From Bryobacteraceae bacterium (GTDB taxonomy: Bacteria; Acidobacteriota; Terriglobia; Bryobacterales; Bryobacteraceae), in NCBI GenBank assembly GCA_947458745.1, contig CANGYQ010000002.1:620001-684000 (forward strand): a stretch of DNA of 64,000 nucleotides. The letters run 5' to 3'. The notes under the pieces were generated by a model. That model was not told the DNA's origin. It searched no databases and saw only the letters and a list, made by a program, of their open reading frames with translations. Made by a program: the position numbers and the translations under genes. Each line of letters opens with the position of its first letter. The first letter of the stretch is position 1. Positions 1 to 8,725 of this stretch are shown one piece after another.

Positions 1-2
1 TC

Positions 3-356
3 GACGGCAACCACGACTTCACCGAGAAATACCTGCGCGAGAAGGTGCCGCTGATCCGCTACACCAAGGCCCAGGGCACCTATCTGGCTTGGCTGGACGT
101 CAACCCCTTGATCGCCAAGATCGGCGCGGTGGAGAAGGCCGCGGCCGCCACTCGCCAAAGGCCGGCCGGTGCCCGGCCCGTCACCGCTTCCATGCTGGTG
201 CAGGACTTCCTGGTGAAGCAGGCCAAGGTGCAGATCAACCCGGGGAGCGCCTATGGCTTCGTGGGCGAGGGAAGGATGCGGATGAACCTGGCCACCTCAC
301 GCAAGACACTGGCACTGGCGCTGGACAACATCGCCAGAGCGCTTGGGCGGCTGTAG
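3..356 (+). CDS. C-terminal part of a PLP-dependent aminotransferase / C-S lyase (MalY/PatB-like), 5' end outside window
   Basis: The reading frame is open from base 3 and ends at a TAG at 354-356, so only the last ~117 residues are present. They begin DGNHDFTEKYLREKVPLIRY and run through KAQGTYLAWLDV, then KVQINPGSAYG and RMNLATSRKTL. This order (small-domain strand, the GTYLAWLD signature, the 'G.G..G..RMN.A..R' tail) is what fold-type I PLP enzymes of the MalY/PatB group show at their C-terminus; members cleave cystathionine or act as class I/II aminotransferases. The PLP lysine lies upstream of the window, so catalytic competence cannot be judged. The GTG at 45 would be an internal codon, not the start. 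It converges on the DUF1501 gene that follows. Confidence 0.85.
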   Translation, partial: DGNHDFTEKYLREKVPLIRYTKAQGTYLAWLDVNPLIAKIGAVEKAAAATRQRPAGARPVTASMLVQDFLVKQAKVQINPGSAYGFVGEGRMRMNLATSRKTLALALDNIARALGRL

Positions 357-380
357 GCGGAAGTGGCCGCAGTCCCCAAG

Positions 381-458
381 ACCGCTTACTGACGTGCGCG
401 GCTCTGTAGGCTTAGCGACTGGCAGCTAGTACTGAGCCACTCGCCGTAAGGGAGTGGT
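381..458. repeat. Degenerate REP-like inverted repeat between convergent genes
   Basis: Two arms, about 381-408 and 430-458, form an imperfect inverted repeat around a ~21-base centre. Each arm resembles the arms of the better-preserved element at 20672-20733: an ACCGC-type outer end, a C/T-rich block and GCGGCTC.GTA or GGCTCAGTA at the inner end. Both copies lie between convergently transcribed genes. A smaller hairpin inside the right arm (CCACTC 437-442, GAGTGG 452-457, then TCTTT) might also help end transcription. Confidence 0.55.
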
Positions 459-479
459 CTTTGCGGGTTTCCCCAGTTT

Positions 480-1835
480 CTAAGCCAGCAGCGGCTTGAT
501 CACTTGCCCATGCACGTCGGTCAGCCGGAAGTCGCGGCCGGCGTGGCGGTAGGTCAATCGTGTGTGGTCAAAGCCCAGCAGATGGAGCGCCGTGGCATGC
601 AGGTCATGTACGTGCACCTTGTTCTCCACCACCTGATACCCAAAGTCGTCGGTGGCCCCGTAGGTCTGCCCGCCCTTGATGCCGCCGCCCGCCAGCAGCA
701 CCGTAAAGGCCGGCGGATTGTGGTCCCGGCCGCAACCCAGCTTTTCAAGACCCGAATTCTGGATCATCGGCGTGCGGCCAAACTCGCTGCCAATGATGAT
801 CAGCGTCTCATCGAACAAGCCCCGCAGCTTCAGGTCTTCCACCAGCGCCGCGATCGGCGAATCCACGTTGCGGGCCAGCTTCGCATGGACGCGGATGTCA
901 TCGTGGCTGTCCCAGGGCTGGAAGTTGCCGTAGTAGATCTGCACCATGCGGACGCCGGATTCCACCAGCCGCAGCGCCATCAGGCAGCCGCGCCCAAAGT
1001 CGGAGATGTCATACCGGGCGCGGATCTTCTCCGGCTCCTTCCGGATATCAAACAACTGCCCCGCCTCGGTCTGCATGCGGTAGGCCGACTCCATCGATTC
1101 CACCGCGCTCTGCAGGTTCGGCTGATCGCCCACGCGGTTCAGATAACGGCGGTTCAGCTGAGCCAGCAGATCCAGTTGGTGCTTCTGTTCATCCAGCGTC
1201 AGGTCCGCGTTGCGCAGATTCTGGATCAGCTTTTCCGGCTCCACAGCACTGGTGTGGATGTGGACGCCCTGGTAACTCGACGGCATGTAGCCCGCCGACC
1301 ACAACGATGAACCCAGCACCGGAAAGCCCGGGCACAACACAATAAAGCCCGGCAGATTCTGGTTCTCCGTGCCCAAGCCATACGTCACCCAGGAACCCAT
1401 GGAAGGCCGTCCCGGCAACTGGTGGCCGCAGTTCATCACCTGCAACGAAGGGCCATGGTTGCCGTTTTCGGTATACATCGACCGGACCACACAGAAGTCG
1501 TCGATCCGTTTCGCGATATGCGGAAAGATGTCGCTGACTTCAATCCCCGATTGGCCATAGCGCTTGAAGTCCCAAGGCGACCGCATCAGTGTTCCGCTCG
1601 CGCGGTCCGTGCGGATCTTGGGGCCCGGCATCAGCTGACCGTCATGCTTAACGAGGGCGGGCTTGGGGTCGAAGGTGTCCACCTGCGACATGCCGCCGTT
1701 CAAGAACAGAAAGATGACGTGCTTGGCCTTGGGCGCAAAGTGCGGCTGCCGCGTGGCCGCCTGCAGCGTGCCTTGCATGCCCGCGAGGCCGAAGCCGCCA
1801 CCGAGAGTTTTGAGTAACTGACGCCGGTCCAACAT
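480..1835 (-). CDS. DUF1501 domain protein, Tat-type signal (451 aa)
   Basis: The N-terminus DRRQLLKTLGGGFG is a twin-arginine export signal. The body has the DUF1501 landmarks: IFLFLNGGMSQVDTFDPKP near residues 41-59, IIIGSEFGRTP, and GRDHNP followed by AGGGIKGGQTYGATDDFGY towards the C-terminus. DUF1501 is related to the alkaline phosphatase/arylsulfatase superfamily, but no activity has been firmly assigned. The gene starts four bases after the stop codon of the PSCyt1/DUF1549/DUF1553 gene at 1840-4509, so the two form an operon, the usual arrangement of these families. It is one of three such pairs here. I infer that the pair works outside the cytoplasm; its substrate is unknown. Confidence 0.92.
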   Translation of the reverse strand: MLDRRQLLKTLGGGFGLAGMQGTLQAATRQPHFAPKAKHVIFLFLNGGMSQVDTFDPKPALVKHDGQLMPGPKIRTDRASGTLMRSPWDFKRYGQSGIEVSDIFPHIAKRIDDFCVVRSMYTENGNHGPSLQVMNCGHQLPGRPSMGSWVTYGLGTENQNLPGFIVLCPGFPVLGSSLWSAGYMPSSYQGVHIHTSAVEPEKLIQNLRNADLTLDEQKHQLDLLAQLNRRYLNRVGDQPNLQSAVESMESAYRMQTEAGQLFDIRKEPEKIRARYDISDFGRGCLMALRLVESGVRMVQIYYGNFQPWDSHDDIRVHAKLARNVDSPIAALVEDLKLRGLFDETLIIIGSEFGRTPMIQNSGLEKLGCGRDHNPPAFTVLLAGGGIKGGQTYGATDDFGYQVVENKVHVHDLHATALHLLGFDHTRLTYRHAGRDFRLTDVHGQVIKPLLA

Positions 1836-1839
1836 CGCT

Positions 1840-4509
1840 TTAGTTCACACTCGCAAATTCGCCGGAGCTCAGCAGGGTCTGCAAATAGACCGGCCATGCC
1901 TTCGCGCCCGGTTGAGTGAATTCTATCCCGATTCGCAACTCTTCAGAATCCGGCAGCCGGCTATAGAGCAACTGATACGCCCGTTCGATGCGAGCCTTCG
2001 CCGCATTGCCCACCTCCTTCAGCAGCCTCTCATTCAAGGCCTGGGCCTGCTGCGCAACAAACTTGCTGTTCAACCAGTAGAGCCCCTGCAACGGCCCAGC
2101 AGTGACCGGGCGCGCATCGGTGGACGTATTCGCATCGGGGAAATCAAACAGCGCCATCGTCGGATCCAGGCGCGTCCGGCTGACGGTGAGGTAAAGTGAG
2201 CGCCGCGGATTCGTGTCACTCAACACCGCCGGAGCGCCGCCCACCTTCGCGTCCAGCCGCCCGCTCACGGAAAGCACCGAATCGCGCAGTGTCTCCATGT
2301 CCAGGCGGTGCAGCAGTTGGAACCGTGACAGCAGCTTATTGTCGGCATCCTTCTCCATCGCCGCCGGATTGCTGGTCGATTGCGCGTAGCTGCTCGACAG
2401 GAGAATCTCGCGATGGATCGCCTTGACGCTCCAACCGGACTCGATAAAGCGCGCCGCCAGATAGTCCAGCAGTTCCGGATGCGTGGGCCGTTCACCCATG
2501 CGACCAAAGTTCGAGGGCGTGCGGACGAGGCCTTGCCCAAAATGGTGCTGCCAAATGCGGTTCACCATCACCCGCGCGGTCAGCGGATTGGAAGTGCTGG
2601 CAATCGCCTCGGCGAGCGGTGCCCGTCCACTGCCCTGCGTGTACGCCGGACCCTCACTGCGGCTGAGCACTTGCAGAAAACGCCGCGGCGCGATCTCACC
2701 CGGGGTCTTCGGGTCGCCCCGTAGCGCCACCGGAATGTCCGCTGGCTTGGCCGCTTCTTCCACCGAATGGAGGAACGGATACATCGGCGGCAGCTCCTTT
2801 TCCAGCGCCGCAATCTCGGCGTCCAGGCGCTCGACATACTGCTTCGCCAAGCCACCCAGGTAGGGCCGCACCTCAGCATGGCTGCGATAGAGCACGCCCG
2901 CCGGAGCCTTGAACCCGTCGATGTTGTACGGACCATTGGCCAGCTCGCGCCACTGGTAGAACTTCAAAACCGGCAGCGACACGATGTTGGTGTACTGCCG
3001 CGTGTTCTCGTTCTTCAGGCCCTTCTTGCCGCCGAACGCGACGTAGTTCTTGTCATCCACTTCCTTGGCTTCTTCCAGCAGCTCCAGCACGAACTGCTGA
3101 TAGCGCGCCGCCTCGGCCTGCACTTGCGCCTCGGTGGGCTTGCTGTCGATCAGCTCATACCAGGACTTCAGATACGGATGTTCCTTGTCAGCACGGTTGG
3201 CCAGATAGGTCTTCCATCGTGTGAGCGTCGCCGTATCGAGGCCCGCCACTTCGTTCTGATTTGCAAACACCGCCACCAGATACCGCGCCGTATCGCGCGC
3301 CTGCAGGTCCACCAGTTGCTTGCCTTGATCGGTGAGGTAGTCGGCCAGGGTCTCCTTCAGCGCGTCAATCTTGGCTTTCTGCGCCTTGTAACGCTCCACC
3401 TCCGTGGCCGGCACCAGAGGGTGCGGCGCGGAAGGCGAACTGCTGAAGATGCCGAGCAACGAATAGTAGTCCTTGGTCGGGATCGGATCGTACTTGTGGT
3501 CGTGGCATTGCGCACAGCCCACCGTCATCCCCAAAAACACTTTGGTGGTGACGTCCACCTGATCATTGATGCCACCGCCCAGCGCCTGAAAGCCCAGCCC
3601 AGCCCGGTGGGCGGCAGTCTCCGGCAGCAGGTCGGCGGCAATTTGGGCCTTCACAAAGATGTTGTACGGCAAATCCTGATTGAACGCCGCCACCACCCAG
3701 TCGCGATAGCGCCAGGCGTTGGGCAAGGGAGTATCGTGATCGGCGGCCAGCTGGCCATCGGAATAGCGGGCCAAGTCCAGCCAGTGCCGCGCCCATCGCT
3801 CACCATAGTGTGGCGAGGCCAGCAGCCGGTCCACCAGCTTCTGTTTGGCGTCGGGCGAAGTGTCCTTGATGAACGCTTCCACGTCCTCGGGAGTGGGCGG
3901 CAGCCCCGTCAAATCCAGCGTGACGCGCCGCGCCCAGGTTCGCTTGTCCGCCGCCGCAGCCGGCTTCAACTGCGCCGCCTCCAGCTTCGCGAGCACAAAA
4001 CGATCCACGTCCGTCTTCGGCCACGATGCCACTTTCACCGCTGGAAGAGCCGGTTTCCTGACGGGCTGAAATGACCAGAAGGCCCGCTCTGCGTCCGTGA
4101 TGACTTTCGCGGAAACCACCGCCGGACCCGTCTTCACCGGCCAAGGCACACCACGCTGGATCCACTCCCCCAGCGCAGCAATCTCTTCTCCGGTCAGTGC
4201 ACCCACAGGAGGCATCTTCAGCCGGATGTGCGTCCGCCGGACCGCCTGCATCAGCAGGCTCTCCTCCGGCTTACCCGGCACCACCACCACGCCGGACTTG
4301 CCGCCCTTCAGCACCGCTTCCCGCGAATCCAAGCGCAGATTACCCAGTCCGCCTTCGCTATGGCAAGCCTGGCAATGCGTCGCGAGCAAGGGCCGGATGC
4401 GCAGCTCAAAGAACTCATCGTCTTTGTCAGCGGCCGAAAGCGCGCCCGCGCTCGTCAGCAGCAAGCCCGCCAGCGCCACCATCTTTCGGCTGTGAGAGGA
4501 CTCAGTCAT
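1840..4509 (-). CDS. PSCyt1-DUF1549-DUF1553 secreted heme c protein (889 aa)
   Basis: A short basic N-terminus with a hydrophobic stretch ending near ALSAA is a Sec signal peptide. A cytochrome c-like PSCyt1 domain follows with heme motif CQACH at residues 46-50, then DUF1549 (from about residue 145, FWSFQPVRKP) with a second CxxCH, CAQCHDHKYDP, at 332-336, then DUF1553 (about 610-880, LTARVMVNRIWQHHFG and SNFGRMGERPTHPELLDYLA). The architecture is common in Planctomycetes and Solibacter-type acidobacteria and has no settled function. It is the upstream member of an operon with the DUF1501 gene. The ATG at 4507-4509 was taken as start because it places the signal peptide correctly. It is transcribed divergently from the MFS gene. 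Confidence 0.93.
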   Translation of the reverse strand: MTESSHSRKMVALAGLLLTSAGALSAADKDDEFFELRIRPLLATHCQACHSEGGLGNLRLDSREAVLKGGKSGVVVVPGKPEESLLMQAVRRTHIRLKMPPVGALTGEEIAALGEWIQRGVPWPVKTGPAVVSAKVITDAERAFWSFQPVRKPALPAVKVASWPKTDVDRFVLAKLEAAQLKPAAAADKRTWARRVTLDLTGLPPTPEDVEAFIKDTSPDAKQKLVDRLLASPHYGERWARHWLDLARYSDGQLAADHDTPLPNAWRYRDWVVAAFNQDLPYNIFVKAQIAADLLPETAAHRAGLGFQALGGGINDQVDVTTKVFLGMTVGCAQCHDHKYDPIPTKDYYSLLGIFSSSPSAPHPLVPATEVERYKAQKAKIDALKETLADYLTDQGKQLVDLQARDTARYLVAVFANQNEVAGLDTATLTRWKTYLANRADKEHPYLKSWYELIDSKPTEAQVQAEAARYQQFVLELLEEAKEVDDKNYVAFGGKKGLKNENTRQYTNIVSLPVLKFYQWRELANGPYNIDGFKAPAGVLYRSHAEVRPYLGGLAKQYVERLDAEIAALEKELPPMYPFLHSVEEAAKPADIPVALRGDPKTPGEIAPRRFLQVLSRSEGPAYTQGSGRAPLAEAIASTSNPLTARVMVNRIWQHHFGQGLVRTPSNFGRMGERPTHPELLDYLAARFIESGWSVKAIHREILLSSSYAQSTSNPAAMEKDADNKLLSRFQLLHRLDMETLRDSVLSVSGRLDAKVGGAPAVLSDTNPRRSLYLTVSRTRLDPTMALFDFPDANTSTDARPVTAGPLQGLYWLNSKFVAQQAQALNERLLKEVGNAAKARIERAYQLLYSRLPDSEELRIGIEFTQPGAKAWPVYLQTLLSSGEFASVN

Positions 4510-4599
4510 TTCCAGATCCGCAATGGTGGCATCTTACCGGAAATCCGCTAACCCGCGTATGGCCCGCCAGCGGCTGTGATATCGTCATCGGGCAAACCG

Positions 4600-5907
4600 A
4601 TGATGCTCGATGCTTTTCAGGCCGCCGCGCTGCGCCGCAAAGTGAGCTGGCGCATCTTGCCGCTGGTGGTGCTGCTCTATCTGGTCGCCTACCTGGACCG
4701 CGCCAACGTAGGCTTCGCGAAACTGCGCATGCAGCAGGACCTGCGCTTTTCGGACGAAGTGTTTGGCTTAGGCATCGGCATCTTCTTCATCGGCTACCTG
4801 ATTCTTGAGATCCCCGGCGCGCTGCTGGTGGAACGCTGGAGCGCCCGCAAATGGTTCGCCCGCATCCTGATCACCTGGGGCCTCATCTCCGCGGCCACTG
4901 CCTTCGTCACCACGCCCACCGAGTTTTACAGCATCCGCTTCCTATTGGGCGTCGCAGAAGCCGGCTTCTTCCCCGGCATCGTCGTCTATTTCACCCACTG
5001 GTTTCCCGAGCGTGATCGCGCCCGCGCCATGTCCGGACTCGTGGTGGCCATCCCGTTCAGCCTCGCCATCGGAGCGCCGTTGTCAGCTCTGCTGCTCGAT
5101 GTGCATTGGTTCAACCTGGCGGGCTGGCAGTGGCTGTTCATCATTGAAGGCCTGCCGGCCGTGGTCCTGGGCATCGTCACGCTTTTCGTGATGACGGACC
5201 GGCCCCGGCAAGCTCAATGGCTGACCCCACCAGAGCGTGACCACCTGGAAGGCGTACTGGCGCAGGAGGCCGCAGCAAAGGATGCCTTAGGCAAGGTGAG
5301 CGTCTTTCAAGCCCTCCGCCTCCCCAACGTATGGCTGCTGGCACTCGGCATCTTCGCCACCAACATGGGCGGCTACGCGCTCACCTTCTGGCTGCCGACG
5401 ACGGTGAAGAGTATCTCCGGCGGCTCGGACCGCTCCACGCTGCTGCTCAGCGGCCTGTTCTACTTGTGCGGTCTGGTGGGCGTTATCGTCTCTGGCTACT
5501 CGTCGGACCGGACCGGTGACCGCAAATGGCACTGCATCGCGGGCCAGGTATCAGCCGGTTGTCTGCTGGCGGCCAGCACCATTCCGGGACAACCCGTCTG
5601 GCTGGTGATCGCCTGGCTGTTGTTGACCGGGCTGGTGGCGCAGTCCTGGCCTCCGCCCTTCTGGGCCTTGCCCACGGCCACGTTGACCGCCTCAGCCGCC
5701 GCCGCCAGTATCGGCTTCATCAACATGTTTGCCAACCTGGCCGGGTATCTGGGCAACCACGTCTTTGGCTGGATGCGCGGGCGCGGCATGAGCGACCTGC
5801 AAGGCCTGATGCTGCTGGCCAGCTGCTACCTGCTGGGCGGCCTGATCGTCAGCCAAGTGCGCGTAAGCCGGGAACCGGCCGCCAGACCGGCACGGGCCAC
5901 CCACTGA
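4600..5907 (+). CDS. MFS transporter, ACS (anion:cation symporter) family
   Basis: This inner-membrane protein of about 435 residues has twelve hydrophobic segments. The start region reads ILPLVVLLYLVAYLDRANVG, followed by a short loop and FGLGIGIFFIGYLILEIPG, the signature of the ACS family, which takes up organic anions such as tartrate, glucarate, phthalate and sugar acids. The start was set at ATG 4600 rather than the GTG at 4576, because family members begin shortly before the KVSWRILP segment. It is followed by an SDR and by 2-oxoacid/acetoin dehydrogenase genes in the same direction, so it probably imports the substrate of that pathway. The exact substrate cannot be read from the sequence. 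Confidence 0.9.
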   Translation: MMLDAFQAAALRRKVSWRILPLVVLLYLVAYLDRANVGFAKLRMQQDLRFSDEVFGLGIGIFFIGYLILEIPGALLVERWSARKWFARILITWGLISAATAFVTTPTEFYSIRFLLGVAEAGFFPGIVVYFTHWFPERDRARAMSGLVVAIPFSLAIGAPLSALLLDVHWFNLAGWQWLFIIEGLPAVVLGIVTLFVMTDRPRQAQWLTPPERDHLEGVLAQEAAAKDALGKVSVFQALRLPNVWLLALGIFATNMGGYALTFWLPTTVKSISGGSDRSTLLLSGLFYLCGLVGVIVSGYSSDRTGDRKWHCIAGQVSAGCLLAASTIPGQPVWLVIAWLLLTGLVAQSWPPPFWALPTATLTASAAAASIGFINMFANLAGYLGNHVFGWMRGRGMSDLQGLMLLASCYLLGGLIVSQVRVSREPAARPARATH

Positions 5908-5944
5908 TCCGCCGCACTCACATATGATCGACTCTTGGAACACT

Positions 5945-6757
5945 ATGAGCTCAACTCTCTTTGATCTCTCGGGCAAAGTAGCCGTGGTGACCGGCACCGC
6001 CCAAGGCATGGGCCGCGCGATGTCGCTCGCGTTGGCGGAAGCCGGTGCCAGCCTGATGCTGGTGGATCGCAATGAAGCAGGCGTTCGCCAGACCGCCGCC
6101 ACCATCACCGCACAAGGTGCGCGCGCGGAATGGGCCGTGCACGACATCTCCGACCCCACCGAAGTGAGAACCCTGTTCCGCCGCGTCGATCATGATTTCG
6201 GGCGCATTGATTTTTTGGGCAATGTGGCCGGCGAAGCGGTGCTGGGCGCGCCCGAAGATATCTCGCTCGAAGATGTCGAGCAGGTGTGGCGCAACCTGGT
6301 CCTGGGCCGCTTCTGTGCCTGCCAGGAAGCGGGGCGGCGCATGCTGGCGGCAGGACAAGGCAGCATCGTCAACATCGGCTCACTAGCCAGCGTCACCGCG
6401 CTGGGCCGCGGCCATATCGCCTACAGCATGGCGATGGGCGCCGTCGCGCAGATGACCCGTGAGCTGAGCACGGAATGGTCCGGACACGGTGTCCGCGTCA
6501 ATGCCATCCTCCCCGCGCAAGTGCTGAATCCGGGCCTGGAAAAGCGCATCGCTGAAGCGCCAGCCCTGCGCGATCAGTTCTTGAGCGGCATTCCGGCCGG
6601 ACGCTTCGGCCACCCCGACGACATCCGCGGCTTGGCCGTACTGCTGGCCTCCGATGCCTCCCGCTGGATCACCGGAGCGCTGATCCCGATGGACGGCGGG
6701 AATCTTGCTTTGAACGGCGGCGGCTCCGTCCGGCACCGCGCGGAGACGCAAGCATGA
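5945..6757 (+). CDS. SDR-family NAD(P)-dependent oxidoreductase
   Basis: This is a classical short-chain dehydrogenase: Rossmann motif VVTGTAQGMGRAM near the N-terminus, LGNVAGEA (NNAG equivalent), INIGS-type serine strand VNIGSLASVTALG, and a YSMAMGAVAQ stretch. At that last position families normally have YxxxK, but here the residue four after the tyrosine is methionine, not lysine, so the catalytic lysine appears replaced. The start at ATG 5945 gives a family-typical N-terminus (MSSTLFDLSGK); ATG 5924 is the alternative. The stop overlaps the E1 gene start by four bases (ATGA), so translation is coupled. It probably oxidises or binds a hydroxylated intermediate of the same pathway. Confidence 0.85.
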   Translation: MSSTLFDLSGKVAVVTGTAQGMGRAMSLALAEAGASLMLVDRNEAGVRQTAATITAQGARAEWAVHDISDPTEVRTLFRRVDHDFGRIDFLGNVAGEAVLGAPEDISLEDVEQVWRNLVLGRFCACQEAGRRMLAAGQGSIVNIGSLASVTALGRGHIAYSMAMGAVAQMTRELSTEWSGHGVRVNAILPAQVLNPGLEKRIAEAPALRDQFLSGIPAGRFGHPDDIRGLAVLLASDASRWITGALIPMDGGNLALNGGGSVRHRAETQA

Positions 6758-8721
6758 CCAGCCAGCAAACCTACTTCTACCGGACCATGCAACTGATCCG
6801 GACCACCGAAGAGCAACTCGCGCGCAGCCATGCGCGTGGCTTAGTCCACGGTGCCTGCCACACCTACGTCGGCCAGGAAGCCATCGCCACAGGCGTCTGC
6901 GCACACCTGACGCCGCGCGATGCCATCTTCTCGACGCATCGCGGGCACGGCCACGCGCTGGCCAAAGGCATGCCGCCCCTTGAGCTGATGGCCGAACTGT
7001 TCGGACGAATCGGCGGTTGCTCGCGAGGCCGCGGCGGATCGATGCATCTCTTCTCGCCCGAGATCGGCATGATGGGCACCAGCGGCATCGTGGGCCCCTG
7101 CATCCTGCAAGCCACGGGCGCGGGCTATAGCTTTCAGCTCCTCAAGACCGACCAGGTGGCTGTAGCCTTCTTCGGTGATGGCGCAGTGAACAACGGAGCC
7201 TTTCACGAAGGCCTCAACATGGCCGCCATCTGGAAACTGCCCGTGTTGTTCGTCTGCGAGAACAATCAGTTCGCCACGGAAGTTCCGTTCGCCTATGCCG
7301 CGGGGAATCCGGATGTCGCGGGCCGCGCCGCCGGGTATGGCCTGCCGGGAGTGAAGCTGGACGGCAACGATGTGGCGGCCATCGCGGCTGCGGCCGGTGA
7401 CGCAATTCAGCGTGCCCGCTCGGGCGCCGGACCCACGCTGCTGGAGTGCCTCACCTACCGCACGCGCCCGCATTCGGAAGGCATGGGCGACTACACCTAC
7501 CGCACGCGAGAAGAAGTGGCTGCGTGGCGGGAGCGTTGCCCCATCAAGCGCTACCGCGCCGTGCTGCAGGAAACTGGCACGCTGCCCGAGACTTTGGATG
7601 CGATCGACGCGGAGGTAACCGCCACTGTGCAATCTGCGGGCACGGCAGCGGAGCAGTCTCCCTGGCCCGAGCCCGCCGACGCCGCCACGCACGTCTATGC
7701 GGACGCTCCTCCACCACCCGCCGAGCCCGAGGTCGCCACCGAAGAGAGAGCGATCTCGTACTCCGCCGCCACCCTCGAAGCGCTGGACCACGAGATGGCC
7801 GCGAACCCCAGCATCTTCGTGCTCGGCGAAGGCATCGGCGTACGCGGCGGCAACTTCGGCACCACCGTCGGGCTCTACGCCAAGTACGGCCCCCAGCGCC
7901 TGCGGGATACGCCCATCTGCGAACGCGGCTTCGTCGGCCTGGCCGGAGGCGCGGCGATGACCGGCACTCGCCCCATTGTTGACTTCATGTTTATTGACTT
8001 CATCAACGACGCCTTTGGTGAAGTGATCAACCAGATCGCCAAGATGCAGTACATGAGCAGCGGACGCCTGAAGATGCCGGTGCTGTTGCGCGGCTGCATT
8101 GGCATCGGCCACGCCGCGGCAACGCATCATTCCGGTAGCTACCATTCCATCTACAGCCACATCCCCGGCCTGCGCGTCGTTGTTCCAGCCACGCCGTATG
8201 ACGCCAAGGGCCTGCTGACGCATGCGCTGCGCTCGCAAGACCCGGTGCTATTCCTGGAACCCCGCGAACTGCTCTCGGCAAAGGGCCCCGTCCCCGCTGG
8301 TGACTACGAGATCCCCTTCGGCCAAGCCCGCCTGCATAGTGAAGGCACGCACGCCACCGCCGTGGCGATTGGGGCGATGGTGCCACGCACGCTGGCGGCG
8401 GCCCATGAACTAGCGGCGCAAGGCATCTCCATCGAAGTCCTCGACCCGCGCACCACTTCGCCGCTCGACACCGCCGCCATTCTGGCCTCGGTCCGCAAGA
8501 CCGGGCGGCTCCTGGTGATCGACGAAGCGTTCGGCCCCTGCGGACTGACCGCTGAAATCTCCGCCGCCGTGGCCGATGCTGGCTTTGACGATCTCGACGC
8601 ACCGATTCGCCGTCTCCATGGCATCTTCGCCCCCACGCCCTACAGCCCCACGCTCGAAGCCGTGATGATTCCTACGGTGGAGACCATCACGACCGCCCTG
8701 CGCGAGTTGGTGAACGAGTAA
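6754..8721 (+). CDS. Fused alpha-beta E1 component of a thiamine-diphosphate 2-oxoacid/acetoin dehydrogenase (655 aa)
   Basis: Residues 1 to ~310 are an E1 alpha subunit with the ThDP motif beginning GDG at 141-143 and ending CENN at 168-171, and a phosphorylation-loop-like HSEGMGDYTYR. A proline/alanine-rich linker of about 30 residues leads to a complete E1 beta subunit (about 330-655; GEGIGVRGGNFG, HHSGSYHSIYSHIPGL, LDPRTTSPLD). In most bacteria these are separate genes. Similarity is closest in feel to acetoin dehydrogenase and branched or pyruvate-type enzymes; the substrate is not certain. It overlaps the SDR stop and is followed four bases later by its E2 partner. No E3 is encoded in the cluster, so a housekeeping lipoamide dehydrogenase must serve it. 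Confidence 0.9.
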   Translation: MTSQQTYFYRTMQLIRTTEEQLARSHARGLVHGACHTYVGQEAIATGVCAHLTPRDAIFSTHRGHGHALAKGMPPLELMAELFGRIGGCSRGRGGSMHLFSPEIGMMGTSGIVGPCILQATGAGYSFQLLKTDQVAVAFFGDGAVNNGAFHEGLNMAAIWKLPVLFVCENNQFATEVPFAYAAGNPDVAGRAAGYGLPGVKLDGNDVAAIAAAAGDAIQRARSGAGPTLLECLTYRTRPHSEGMGDYTYRTREEVAAWRERCPIKRYRAVLQETGTLPETLDAIDAEVTATVQSAGTAAEQSPWPEPADAATHVYADAPPPPAEPEVATEERAISYSAATLEALDHEMAANPSIFVLGEGIGVRGGNFGTTVGLYAKYGPQRLRDTPICERGFVGLAGGAAMTGTRPIVDFMFIDFINDAFGEVINQIAKMQYMSSGRLKMPVLLRGCIGIGHAAATHHSGSYHSIYSHIPGLRVVVPATPYDAKGLLTHALRSQDPVLFLEPRELLSAKGPVPAGDYEIPFGQARLHSEGTHATAVAIGAMVPRTLAAAHELAAQGISIEVLDPRTTSPLDTAAILASVRKTGRLLVIDEAFGPCGLTAEISAAVADAGFDDLDAPIRRLHGIFAPTPYSPTLEAVMIPTVETITTALRELVNE

Positions 8722-8725
8722 CCGC

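Noticed and set aside
2767..4074. 435-residue plus-strand frame opposite the first PSCyt1 gene
   Set aside because: Arg/His/Leu-rich shadow of GC-rich codon use; no domain, and the opposite strand encodes clear heme and DUF1549 motifs.
6841..8238. 465-residue minus-strand frame opposite the E1 gene
   Set aside because: Low-complexity shadow with no motifs, opposite an unmistakable ThDP enzyme.
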